Source of the DNA: Burkholderiales bacterium
GTDB taxonomy: Bacteria; Pseudomonadota; Gammaproteobacteria; Burkholderiales; Burkholderiaceae_C
Direction of reading: 5' to 3'
DNA: 39,460 bases
Assembly: GCA_005793295.1 (NCBI GenBank)
Contig: SXSX01000106.1
Coordinates: 1-39,460 of the forward strand
Shown: one piece after another, positions 15,831 to 24,696 of the stretch
How the letters are laid out: every line of letters starts with the position of its first letter
Position numbering within the stretch: the first letter of the stretch is position 1
Made by a program: the position numbers and the translations under genes
Notes under the pieces: generated by a model
What the model saw: the letters and a program-made list of their open reading frames with translations, nothing else
What the model was told of the DNA's origin: nothing
Database searches by the model: none

Positions 15831-17572
15831 CCCCAAATATGCGCACGTCAAACCGTGCTCTGTACTTGCGGTTATTGAAGTACCTTCAACCGCACTGGAA
15901 GGTTTTTGCTACAGCAGTTTTTTGTATGGCTGCAACAGCAGCAACTGAGCCCGCATTTCCAGCGATCATGAAGTATCTGCTGGACAATGGTTTTCAAACC
16001 AAAGATCCGAAAATGGTTTGGCTTATTCCGATCAGTATCGTTTGCCTTTTTCTGATTCGCAGCATTTTTGTTTTTTGCACTGGCTACTTGATGATGTGGC
16101 TATCTAGCCGTTTGGTGACTGATTTAAGGCGCGACCTTTTTGCCAAATTGATTGTCCTTCCTTCAAGCTATTTTGAAGGCCAGTCCGCCGGGAAATTAAT
16201 TTCTCAACTGGTTTATGACGTCAGCAACGTGACGGATGCTGCCACCAATGCGTTGATTTCAACAGTCCGCGAATCACTGACCGCTATCGCGCTTATTGGG
16301 TACTTACTTTATTTGGATTGGAAGTTAACCCTCATCACGCTTGCAATTGCACCAATCATTGCTTTGACGGTAAGCGCGTTCAGCAAAAGGATGCGTTCTG
16401 CAAGCCACCTAAGCTTGAATGCTATGCGCTTAATTTCGCATGCCATTGAGGAAACAGTTTCAGCACAAAAAGTTGTTAAAATTTTTAGTGGGCAGAAACA
16501 ACAAATTCAACGATTTTTTGATGCCTCGGAGCAATTTCGAAGGGCGCAGATGCGAGAGGCTGTTCCTTCATCGGCGGTTACACCGATTACCCACATTGCT
16601 GCTTCTTTTGCGATCGCAGTAATCACTTACTTGGCATTAAGTCAATCGACGGGGCAAGCAGGTTCTTCAGCTGGTGGCTTTGTTTCCTTTATCACTGCAA
16701 TGCTGTTATTGATTGCACCCATCAAACAGCTCACAAGCGTGAGCACAACGATTCAACGCGGACTCGCAGCAGCCGAAAGTATTTTTTCTCTATTGGACAC
16801 AGTACCCGAACTTGACAATGGGCGAACACCCATCAGCCGGTTACAAGGTGCCATCCGGTTTGAAGCCGTTAGCTTTAAATATGCAGAGACAACACGTTTT
16901 GCTTTAGACAACATCACACTTAACTTCCCGGCTGGGCAAACGATTGCGCTTGTGGGAGGCTCTGGCGGAGGGAAGTCGACACTCGGTTCTCTCATACCAA
17001 GGTTTTACAATATTAGCTCTGGTCAAATATTATTTGACGAGATAAATATTGCTGATATTTCCTTGGTGGACCTGCGTGAAAACATTGCCCTGGTAAGTCA
17101 AGATGTCGTTTTATTCAACGACTCCATCGCTTCTAACATTGCTTACGGTGCTCTATCCACCCGGTCATTCAAAGAAATTGAAGATGCCGCAAAAGCTGCA
17201 AACGCTTTCGACTTCATCCAACTCCTACCTCAAGGGTTTGACACGCATGTAGGTGAAAATGGAGTTAAGTTATCTGGCGGCCAACGACAACGCATTGCGA
17301 TTGCTAGGGCTATTTTGAAAGATGCGCCGATTCTCATTTTGGATGAAGCAACCTCTGCTTTAGACAATGATTCAGAGCGACAAGTTCAGGCGGCACTATC
17401 AAGATTAATGCAGGGTCGAACCACTCTTGTTATCGCTCATCGATTAAGCACCATTGAAAATGCGGATCAAATCGTGGTTTTACATGAGGGGCGTATTGTC
17501 GAGTTCGGCACCCATACTGAACTCCTCTCTAAGTCTGGCTATTATGCAAATCTCATAAAGCTTCAAATATGA
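15812..17572 (+). CDS. msbA: Lipid A/LPS core flippase MsbA, ABC exporter
   Basis: 586-residue half-transporter that flips lipid A-core across the inner membrane. The N-terminal exporter domain (about 20-320) carries six membrane helices; the nucleotide-binding domain (about 340-586) has Walker A GGSGGGKST (near 381-388), the Q-loop in VSQDVVLFNDSIASN, signature LSGGQRQRIAIARA, Walker B ILILDEATSALD and the switch His in IAHRLST. The length and the QDVVLFNDSIASNIAYG segment are typical of MsbA. The first ATG is used; the ATG at 15842 would shorten it by ten residues. The adjacent glycosyltransferase and O-antigen ligase support LPS export over a general multidrug role. Confidence 0.93.
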   Translation: MATPNMTPNMRTSNRALYLRLLKYLQPHWKVFATAVFCMAATAATEPAFPAIMKYLLDNGFQTKDPKMVWLIPISIVCLFLIRSIFVFCTGYLMMWLSSRLVTDLRRDLFAKLIVLPSSYFEGQSAGKLISQLVYDVSNVTDAATNALISTVRESLTAIALIGYLLYLDWKLTLITLAIAPIIALTVSAFSKRMRSASHLSLNAMRLISHAIEETVSAQKVVKIFSGQKQQIQRFFDASEQFRRAQMREAVPSSAVTPITHIAASFAIAVITYLALSQSTGQAGSSAGGFVSFITAMLLLIAPIKQLTSVSTTIQRGLAAAESIFSLLDTVPELDNGRTPISRLQGAIRFEAVSFKYAETTRFALDNITLNFPAGQTIALVGGSGGGKSTLGSLIPRFYNISSGQILFDEINIADISLVDLRENIALVSQDVVLFNDSIASNIAYGALSTRSFKEIEDAAKAANAFDFIQLLPQGFDTHVGENGVKLSGGQRQRIAIARAILKDAPILILDEATSALDNDSERQVQAALSRLMQGRTTLVIAHRLSTIENADQIVVLHEGRIVEFGTHTELLSKSGYYANLIKLQI

Positions 17573-18288
17573 AGATTCCAATACTCATGTACCACCAAAT
17601 TGATGCGCCACCGCCACGTGGTACACCATTGCGGGGTTTGGTCGTTTCACCTCAGGCCTTTCAAAGACAAATGCTGCTCCTCAAGTGGATGGGCTACACC
17701 GGTCTTTCCATGCGTAATTTGGAGCCCTACCTTTGTGGAGAACGGCAAGGGAAAGTTGTTGGCATTACCTTTGATGATGGATACCAAAACAATCTGCAGT
17801 ACGCGCTTCCAACTTTAAAAAAAATGGGCTTCTCAGCAACTTGTTATGCTGTGAGCAGCATGCTAGGAGGCCAAAATAGCTGGGATTTAGGCATAGGGGT
17901 TGCACAGAAACCTTTGATGACCAAAGATGATTTTTTAGAATGGTTAGCAGCTGGGATGGATATTGGCTCACACACGAGAACACACGCTGATCTGACAGCA
18001 ATTAGTTTTCCATCTTTAGTGGAAGAGATACAAGGATCCAAAATTGAATTGGAGTCAGATCTAGGTTGCGAAGTAAGACATTTTTGTTATCCCTATGGCC
18101 GTTTTAATGATACGAGCCTAGATCAGGCAAGAAGTGCTGGCTATGTAACTGCAACTACAACACAGCGCGGGAGAGTTCATGTGGGAACAGACGCCCTAAA
18201 ACTAAAGAGAATCATGGTCCCTAAAGCTACTACGCTCCCTTTGTTTTGGATGAAGACTGCTACCGCTTACGAAGACAAACGCGGATAA
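17569..18288 (+). CDS. Polysaccharide deacetylase (NodB/CE4 family)
   Basis: 239-residue CE4-family deacetylase. Motif 1 is TFDDGY (catalytic and metal Asp), motif 2 is HTRTHADL (H-x3-H metal ligands), and motif 3 is FCYPYGRFND. The protein begins KIPILMYHQIDAPP, a common start for such enzymes linked to surface polysaccharides; no signal peptide is seen, so it probably acts in the cytoplasm. The ATG overlaps the msbA stop (ATGA). It may deacetylate an N-acetylated sugar on a polyprenyl- or lipid-linked LPS intermediate. The coding sequence is noticeably AT-richer than genes outside this cluster. Confidence 0.9.
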   Translation: MKIPILMYHQIDAPPPRGTPLRGLVVSPQAFQRQMLLLKWMGYTGLSMRNLEPYLCGERQGKVVGITFDDGYQNNLQYALPTLKKMGFSATCYAVSSMLGGQNSWDLGIGVAQKPLMTKDDFLEWLAAGMDIGSHTRTHADLTAISFPSLVEEIQGSKIELESDLGCEVRHFCYPYGRFNDTSLDQARSAGYVTATTTQRGRVHVGTDALKLKRIMVPKATTLPLFWMKTATAYEDKRG

Positions 18289-18290
18289 AA

Positions 18291-18935
18291 ATGAATCTAT
18301 ACACAAGTAAAGACCAAAATTATTTTTCAAATGCGCGAACTGAAATCCAACCTTTTCTCCCTGAGAAAAACTGGGGAGCGGCTTCAGTATTAGAAATAGG
18401 TTGCGCCGAAGGGTTTACGCTGGCGTGGCTAAAAAAAATAGGCTACTGCTCTTGGAGCGCAGGGATTGATCCATACGTTAACGTTGATTTATTTCAGCGC
18501 GGTATTGATTATTTCTCGAATACGGATATTGAAAAAAACATTTCAGAAATCTCTATTGATGCGGTTGACCTCATCCTTTGTCTTGATGTACTAGAACACT
18601 TAGTGAATCCTTGGCAAACCCTGCAACTCCTCACTAAGTTTTTGAAGCCTGGGGGAAGGATAATCATTAGTCTGCCTAATGTAAGAAACTATCATGTAGT
18701 CGCTGATTTGGCAATTCGCGGTGAATTTAAGTACACTGAATCAGGCATCATGGATCAGACGCACTTAAGATTTTTTACAAAAGCTTCCGCTATCACCATG
18801 ATTGAGGGGGCAGAGTTGAAAGTCATTGAATGTCGAGCAACTGAATCAGACCGATGGCAAAAAAAATTAATGAAATTTCTAGGGCTTGAGGAATTGACTG
18901 CAAAGCAATTTATATTTGTCGCCGAACACTTTTGA
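18291..18935 (+). CDS. Class I SAM-dependent methyltransferase
   Basis: 214-residue methyltransferase with SAM-binding motif I VLEIGCAEGFTLAWL, an acidic motif II region (WSAGIDPY), and motif IV-like VDLILCLDVLEHLVNPWQTLQLL, then LKPGGRIIISLPNVRNYHV. This order is typical of Methyltransf_11/23 proteins in polysaccharide clusters. I start at ATG 18291, two bases after the deacetylase stop; the longer frame from 18246 would overlap that gene. Substrate unknown, probably a sugar or lipid-linked glycan. Confidence 0.88.
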   Translation: MNLYTSKDQNYFSNARTEIQPFLPEKNWGAASVLEIGCAEGFTLAWLKKIGYCSWSAGIDPYVNVDLFQRGIDYFSNTDIEKNISEISIDAVDLILCLDVLEHLVNPWQTLQLLTKFLKPGGRIIISLPNVRNYHVVADLAIRGEFKYTESGIMDQTHLRFFTKASAITMIEGAELKVIECRATESDRWQKKLMKFLGLEELTAKQFIFVAEHF

Positions 18936-18944
18936 ATCATATTT

Positions 18945-19838
18945 ATGCCACAGTACCCAATTGTTCTTTACTGCAAAAGCTATAAAAGAGACCTCAAGCG
19001 AACCAAGCGACTAGTCTTATCTATAGATAAGTACAACACTGAAAATATTCCATTTTATATTTCTGTACCAAAAGCTGACTTGCCGCTTTTTTTTATTGAA
19101 TTAGACGGCACTACGGCTAAATTAATCAGCGATGAAGAGATCATTGAAAAAAATCCGCATATCAGTCAAGAAAAAGTCGATCTTTTGCATGGCAATTTTT
19201 CTCAGCAAATAGTCAAATCAGAGTTTTGGCGCCTCAATTTATCAGAAACATATTTATGCCTTGATTCAGATTCTGTATTTATTCGTCCATTTACCACTGA
19301 ACTTTTTCTTTCATCTGACTCAACCCCCTACACCGTGATTGACGAAGGAAGAGAAATCCTCGATATTGCACTTTACTCTAGGAAAATATCTGTATTGGAT
19401 AATTTTTACCGAGAGTCGAAACAGTTTCAAAAAATCTTTGACCGAATTGGTCGATGCTACAGTTTTGGCCCTAATCCATTAATTTGGAGCCGGTTGGTAT
19501 GGCAAAGTCTCGAAAGAGAATACCTATTACCAAATGGTCTCAGTTTTTATGATGCTGTTTTAAGTGCCCCAATAGACGCCAACTGGTATGGAGAGGCATT
19601 ATTAAAGTACAAAGCTATACCACTATTGCCATGCCAGCCACTATTTAAGGTCTACCACTACGCATGGCAAATGGATCGTGACAATCGCGCAAATATCAGA
19701 TTGCCTGAGCTTGCCAAACTATATGCTGGAGTTATATATCAGTCAACATGGGAGCGCGAACTCGATTGGCCGAGTGAGCAAGGAAACTGGTCTTCTCGCT
19801 TAGCTAGGCGCTTACGACGCCGACTAGGTCGAATTTAA
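18945..19838 (+). CDS. DUF6492-like protein, putative glycosyltransferase
   Basis: 297-residue cytoplasmic protein in the LPS cluster. It has a GT-A-like layout: an N-terminal strand (YPIVLYCKSYKRDLKRTKRLVLSID), later FWRLNLSETYLCLDSDSVFI with a D-x-D pair near residues 103-105, and C-terminal aromatic and basic segments. The layout resembles DUF6492 proteins of polysaccharide loci, an assignment from memory. It ends in an Arg-rich tail (RLARRLRRRLGRI) that could touch the membrane. The 3' end overlaps the convergent O-antigen ligase gene by 15 bp. The sequence is strongly AT-rich. Confidence 0.72.
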   Translation: MPQYPIVLYCKSYKRDLKRTKRLVLSIDKYNTENIPFYISVPKADLPLFFIELDGTTAKLISDEEIIEKNPHISQEKVDLLHGNFSQQIVKSEFWRLNLSETYLCLDSDSVFIRPFTTELFLSSDSTPYTVIDEGREILDIALYSRKISVLDNFYRESKQFQKIFDRIGRCYSFGPNPLIWSRLVWQSLEREYLLPNGLSFYDAVLSAPIDANWYGEALLKYKAIPLLPCQPLFKVYHYAWQMDRDNRANIRLPELAKLYAGVIYQSTWERELDWPSEQGNWSSRLARRLRRRLGRI

Positions 19839-21164
19839 TTGACTCACCTTTTTTGATTGAAGCAACATAGTAAAAGCATAAGCCAAGACAAAACCTTGCA
19901 TTTCAAACATGTGATCTCTAAATACAGAATCAAAAAACGCTCTAACGATCCAAAATACCGAGATCGATAATAAAACAACGCCCCACACATTTAATTCGCC
20001 ATCGGAATTTCTAATGTTTTTAAATCCAATTTTTGAGAAGTTTATAAGTACAAACAGATAAAGCCCTGCTCCAACCCACCCAATTGCCAAGGCAGTGTCT
20101 ATCCATCCATTGTGCGCATGGGCCATATCAATCATGGGTTCGGGGCATTCTTGTCTCAGCAATTTTTTATAGGCCTGCCGTGAGCCATCTATGCCCCACG
20201 GATTTTTCGATACAAGCTCCACCCCGGAGCGAAAAAGGATAACTCGAGATCCATCACCATTGTTAACGCTTTGAATAATGCGCTCAGACTCCTTGCCCGT
20301 TCCGTATTTTTCAACAATTCTTTGCTCGACACTTTCAGTCCCAAAGCATTGAACTTGCAGTGCATTTCCCAACAAACCAGAAGTCATGCTTGACTCCATA
20401 TTTCGCCAGCGAGAATCCGTTTTAGCTGCTAAACCAAATACAAGCAGCGACACAATTACCAAGCTTCCAAACAATATGAGTATCTGTTTTTTTTGGGTTT
20501 CGCGTTGCGACCAGTAAGCTACAAGAAATACTAGGCAAATTCCGAATATGCTAAATGCCAACCCTCCTCGCGACCGTGCAAGTGCCGTGCTCGATAAACA
20601 AGCGAGAATAAGAAATATAGCAATCAATTTAGATGGTTTTTTGCAAGCCACTAAACTTGCAGCAAGCAATATGACTGCTTGTCCTGCCGCATAACCCAAG
20701 TCAGCATGGTGCGTCTCCCTACCCCATCCCTGAACGAGCGTCGATGTCTGCAAGGATTGAAAGACAAGAATGCAAAGATGGATCAATATTGTTATGCAGC
20801 TCAAAGAACCAAGCTGAAGACTGCTTCCTATTCGATACGGCGCCAGCAACTGGGCTGCCCCAGCCCCACACACTGCGGCAAGCAAGCCCATTCCCCACTG
20901 TTTACCCAGACTTTCCCAGGCAACAGCGGAGTCTTGTGAAATGAATGGGAAAACAAGAAGATAAGCGGCCCAAATTAATACAGGCACGGGCAACTGAGGA
21001 AATGAACGTATTTTGAAAAAATGCCAAGTCAGAGCCACCAACGCAATCAATAAAGAAAGTGATCGTAATGCAATGGTTCCTGACATCGGCAACACGGCAA
21101 TGTAAGTTGCGCAGCTAAATGTGATCCAAAAAATAGAATCGCGATATGTAAATGTCTTCAACAT
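19824..21164 (-). CDS. O-antigen ligase (WaaL/Wzy_C family membrane protein)
   Basis: 446-residue membrane protein with about ten to twelve helices and a large periplasmic loop (about residues 245-350). The family segment around TALARSRGGLAFSIFGICLVFL and the later HAHNGWIDTALAIGWVGAGLYLFVLI match the Wzy_C/O-antigen ligase family; the periplasmic H-x-H-N motif is typical of this family. It would join O-antigen to lipid A-core at the periplasmic face, or act as a polymerase. Its start overlaps the stop of the upstream GT2 gene by 7 bp. Confidence 0.9.
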   Translation of the reverse strand: MLKTFTYRDSIFWITFSCATYIAVLPMSGTIALRSLSLLIALVALTWHFFKIRSFPQLPVPVLIWAAYLLVFPFISQDSAVAWESLGKQWGMGLLAAVCGAGAAQLLAPYRIGSSLQLGSLSCITILIHLCILVFQSLQTSTLVQGWGRETHHADLGYAAGQAVILLAASLVACKKPSKLIAIFLILACLSSTALARSRGGLAFSIFGICLVFLVAYWSQRETQKKQILILFGSLVIVSLLVFGLAAKTDSRWRNMESSMTSGLLGNALQVQCFGTESVEQRIVEKYGTGKESERIIQSVNNGDGSRVILFRSGVELVSKNPWGIDGSRQAYKKLLRQECPEPMIDMAHAHNGWIDTALAIGWVGAGLYLFVLINFSKIGFKNIRNSDGELNVWGVVLLSISVFWIVRAFFDSVFRDHMFEMQGFVLAYAFTMLLQSKKVSQLNST

Positions 21165-22096
21165 GCTTGCATCCTATTTATTTTTCGTTTCCATAAAAAC
21201 TTTTTGATGAGGCTTTTCGGCGCATCCTGTTTCAAGGCGTTGACTCGTAATAAGTAGCGCTCATTAAGTTCTAATGTCCACTGATTCTTTCGTTTAATTT
21301 TAAGCTGTGAATCTATCGCCACAAAATTACCCAGTCGTGAGTGTTCAAACCGGGCATCCGGATGTTTCATCTGCAACAACTTTTTATTCTCTTTAATTAG
21401 TTTTCGCGCTTCCTGGCTACCCTGAAACGTCGCGCTGCCCACATGAAGAACAAACACATCCTCCGTAATCATCTGTTCATAGCCCGCATTTCTTAAGCGC
21501 AAACTGAAATCGAAATCTTCGTAGTAACCCAAACCAAATGCGGGATCAAGACCCTCTAGCTCAAGCCAGACATCATGACGTATTGCGATGCAAAAAAAGT
21601 CGCACCGGTACGTGGGAATCAAATGCCGGCATGGGTTGGTGTTGAGCCACTGCCCAATTTCCAGCCATTCTGACGGGGTGGCCTCTGGCTTCCAAAGCCG
21701 TTGACCATTTCCAGCTGCATTGGTCACAGGACCAAGCATCGCCACATTAACTGGGGCCTCCTTGATAACTCGCTTTAAAGCATCTAGGGTGTATTCAGGA
21801 AAAACTGTATCGTTATTTACAAGCAGTATCCATTGACCTCGCGCGTGGGATACGCCCCAGTTCATCCCTCCAGCGAAACCACGGTTGCTATCGCTCAATA
21901 AGCACCGAATTGATGTATATGCAGCACACCAATCTGCCGTCTTTTCGGCAGAACCATCCGAGGAGCCGTTATCAACAACCAGTATTTCAATGTCTTTATC
22001 TCCGAACCAAGGCCGCAAAGATTCCAGGCATGCTTTGCTAGTTACCTCAAAGTTTCGAAAACCGAGGACTACCAGCGAAAGCAACGGTCGTGTCAT
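21158..22096 (-). CDS. GT2 glycosyltransferase (rhamnosyltransferase-like)
   Basis: 312-residue family 2 glycosyltransferase. It begins LSLVVLGFRNFEVTSKACLESL, has EILVVDNGSSDGSAEKTADW, the GFAGGMNWGVSHARGQWILLVNNDTVFPE segment with the N-D-x metal-binding region, and GLGYYEDFDFSLRLRNAGYE, the catalytic ED motif typical of dTDP-rhamnosyl- and related transferases. Its start overlaps the stop of the GT4 fusion gene (ATGA) and its stop overlaps the ligase start, so the three minus-strand genes form a tightly coupled operon. Sugar specificity is not evident. Confidence 0.9.
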   Translation of the reverse strand: MTRPLLSLVVLGFRNFEVTSKACLESLRPWFGDKDIEILVVDNGSSDGSAEKTADWCAAYTSIRCLLSDSNRGFAGGMNWGVSHARGQWILLVNNDTVFPEYTLDALKRVIKEAPVNVAMLGPVTNAAGNGQRLWKPEATPSEWLEIGQWLNTNPCRHLIPTYRCDFFCIAIRHDVWLELEGLDPAFGLGYYEDFDFSLRLRNAGYEQMITEDVFVLHVGSATFQGSQEARKLIKENKKLLQMKHPDARFEHSRLGNFVAIDSQLKIKRKNQWTLELNERYLLRVNALKQDAPKSLIKKFLWKRKINRMQAC

Positions 22097-24588
22097 AGAA
22101 AACTCAGCATCCTGTTAACGGTTTTGTTGGTGGTGTATGGGCTAGTCCGAAAATTATCATTTAGATTATTGTTAGCCCATTTTTCATAAAGGGCCAACAA
22201 AGCGCTCGCAAGTTGATTAGTCATTTCTAACGAAGGGGTTTCTTTCTCTGAAGCTTGCAATACTTCATGGCCCTCTTTCGCAAGCAGTGACTCCATTTGT
22301 GGATTGCGATAAACCAGCGCCAATATAGGCCGCTGCATCCACAAATATTCATACATTTTAGAGGGGATGTATTCTGTGCATATCGGCTCATTGCCGTGCA
22401 GCAGCAGGAGCACATCCATAGAACGCATTAACTTCAAGATTTGATCCCGTCCGCTCAATCCCAGTACCGGGTCTGCCTCAATACGCCCAAAATGCTTCAC
22501 ATAGTCACGGATATTTGAGATTTCGAGGTGCGCCTTAGAACCCGCATCTAAGGGTCCGCCATAAACGTGAAGCTCCATAAGTTCAAAAACTTCAGGTTGA
22601 TTATTTTGAATTTGCTCCATTGCAGCCAACATCGGTAATAAATTACGGGTGGTGGACAAGGCACCAAAATGACCAATTCGCATTTTTTCGGTTGGTCTGT
22701 ATTCAGGCATCACCTTAAAAGGAGAATCTATCCCTGGCAAAACCACATGGCCTCTTTCTCCCAATTGCGGGTGGCGTCGTTTAGCACTAGCAAGTGCTTG
22801 ATCCGTGAACCAAATCGCGGTATCTGCGTGCGTACAAATGATTTGCTCAATACGGGCTTGCATGCGTTCTTGCGATGTGTCAGGCGTTTTACCAGGCATC
22901 ACCAAGGGGTCGTGTACCTCGGCCAACCAACGAATCCCTAAATGTTTTTGTAACACCTGCGCTGCCACGTGGGCCGCGAACGCACCACCTGTCGAGTAAA
23001 TCAGATCAAAGTCGCGATGACGCGCAAGCCATCGGCCTTTGATGTACGCACTTATCCACCACGACCAAGAACTCTCGACTGGGCGCACGAGTTTTTCTAC
23101 CAGCATGAATGGCAACAGCGGCAACGAAAGAATTACCATCACAAAGCGGTATACAAGCGCGGATGAGATGTGCTTACGCAGCACATGGCGTAGCTCAAAG
23201 CGTATTCCCGCAGGCCCCAGAGGCCACAGACGGTAATGTTCGTATTGTGTATCTTGTCGTCCAGAAACTCCACTGAGCACCACCAATTCAATGCCTGCTG
23301 CTTCTAGGTGCGGCAGTTTGTCGGTAATCGTTTGGCTGGCTGCACGGCCATCCATATTGAAAGCGTGGGACAGCACCAACCACCGCTGCGTGTATGTCTT
23401 CGTAATCGCTTGGGCGATCCCCTCGTAGTCAGCGGCCGCTTTGACCCACGTGTGATCTCCGGCAAACGCAGCGGCATTTTTCGAAAGCTTTTCCGAAAAA
23501 TTAGTATCGTTTTGAATACGGCCAATCGCTGAAGCGAGCACCTCCACATCCTTTGGGTCTTGCAACAGCAGTGCATTCACGCCATCTGTCAAGTCTTGTG
23601 CAATTCCGCTGTAGGGCGCATCACTGACCACTACCGGCAAGCCATGGGCCATAGCCTCTAGAACCACCATGCCGTAGGAATCTTCCAGCGTGGGGTGAAC
23701 CAGAACATCAGCGGCTTGGTACGCTGACTCCATATCGGTCAAACTTCCCAGAAAATGCACCCGCTGCGCAACACCTGCAAGGTGCGCCAAACGCTGCATG
23801 GCTTGCGCTCCTTGCGCGTTCCCCACAACAGCAAGATGCGTGTGTTCTGGCAGCTTGGCTAAAGCACTGAGAAGCGCAGGAAGGCCTTTTTTGACAAAGT
23901 CATTGCCTACAAACAAAAGCAAAAAAGCTTCTTGCGGTAAACCGTGTTGATTGCGAGCGGCAAATCGAAGGGCATCGGTCGCCCTACCCGGAGCTTGCGC
24001 AGCCCCAGGCGTCACCACGCCCAGCATAGGTGCGGCTTCAGGGTAAGTGGCTTGGAGAACCTCTTTCAACGCCGGAGAGGCACACACTATTTGCTTTTTT
24101 ATCGCAAAGGCATAGCGGCGCTTCTCTAGCCAAAGGTAAGCCAGCAATCGCAGACTGCTTGCGACTTTGAGCCAACGCAGGGCTAGTGCCACGCCTTCTT
24201 TATCTTTGAATAAGGTGTATTTGATGGGCAGTACGTGCACCGTTTGCACGTTGCCATGCCACGTATTTTCATGCGAGTGAACGATATCAAAACCAGACCG
24301 CGTCGCACGCCATGTGGCCCACGCAAAATACAGTTGGTTGATCCAGCGCGGACGCTGCATCGGTAAGGCAACGCGGTGGTAAACGACGCCTGGGTAAGCG
24401 TGATTCGCTGTTTGGGAAAAAACATGCACTTCATGCCGCGCTGCCAGCTCCTCCACCACTGCGATCGAGTACCGCTCTGCCCCACCGCCGGTGACAGAAA
24501 AGTTACGGCTCAAAACAGCAATTCGCAAGCGTCTTGGCTCGGTCGATGGCGGAAGATTGGATGGGTCGAATGCGGTCTGCAAGGGCAT
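22093..24588 (-). CDS. Fusion of two GT4 glycosyltransferases
   Basis: 831-residue protein made of two complete GT-B transferases. The first half (about 20-395) begins RIAVLSRNFSVTGGGAERYSIAVVEEL, similar to the core glucosyltransferase WaaG, and has donor-site segments LLLFVGNDFVKKGLPALLSAL and LEDSYGMVVLEAMAHGLPVV with the E-x7-E pair at residues 302 and 310. A second fold starts near 402 (RWLVLSHAFNMDGRAASQTI), with STGGAFAAHVAAQVLQKHLG, RIGHFGALSTTRN and a second donor site IPSKMYEYLWMQRPILAL. It probably adds two successive core sugars. No frameshift or stop is seen at the junction, so the fusion looks real. Confidence 0.88.
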   Translation of the reverse strand: MPLQTAFDPSNLPPSTEPRRLRIAVLSRNFSVTGGGAERYSIAVVEELAARHEVHVFSQTANHAYPGVVYHRVALPMQRPRWINQLYFAWATWRATRSGFDIVHSHENTWHGNVQTVHVLPIKYTLFKDKEGVALALRWLKVASSLRLLAYLWLEKRRYAFAIKKQIVCASPALKEVLQATYPEAAPMLGVVTPGAAQAPGRATDALRFAARNQHGLPQEAFLLLFVGNDFVKKGLPALLSALAKLPEHTHLAVVGNAQGAQAMQRLAHLAGVAQRVHFLGSLTDMESAYQAADVLVHPTLEDSYGMVVLEAMAHGLPVVVSDAPYSGIAQDLTDGVNALLLQDPKDVEVLASAIGRIQNDTNFSEKLSKNAAAFAGDHTWVKAAADYEGIAQAITKTYTQRWLVLSHAFNMDGRAASQTITDKLPHLEAAGIELVVLSGVSGRQDTQYEHYRLWPLGPAGIRFELRHVLRKHISSALVYRFVMVILSLPLLPFMLVEKLVRPVESSWSWWISAYIKGRWLARHRDFDLIYSTGGAFAAHVAAQVLQKHLGIRWLAEVHDPLVMPGKTPDTSQERMQARIEQIICTHADTAIWFTDQALASAKRRHPQLGERGHVVLPGIDSPFKVMPEYRPTEKMRIGHFGALSTTRNLLPMLAAMEQIQNNQPEVFELMELHVYGGPLDAGSKAHLEISNIRDYVKHFGRIEADPVLGLSGRDQILKLMRSMDVLLLLHGNEPICTEYIPSKMYEYLWMQRPILALVYRNPQMESLLAKEGHEVLQASEKETPSLEMTNQLASALLALYEKWANNNLNDNFRTSPYTTNKTVNRMLSFL

Positions 24589-24696
24589 AAGTGCAAGTAT
24601 CGCACCAAGGCTTAGGGTGATGAAACTGACTCTTACTCCATTGCATCACTGCACTGCGAGACAATACGCACCACTTCAACAGAAAGCCGACCCACC

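Noticed and set aside
24589-24696. Divergent intergenic region between the GT4 fusion and the biotinyl-carboxyltransferase gene
   Set aside because: Examined for RNA genes, promoters and repeats; nothing convincing seen.
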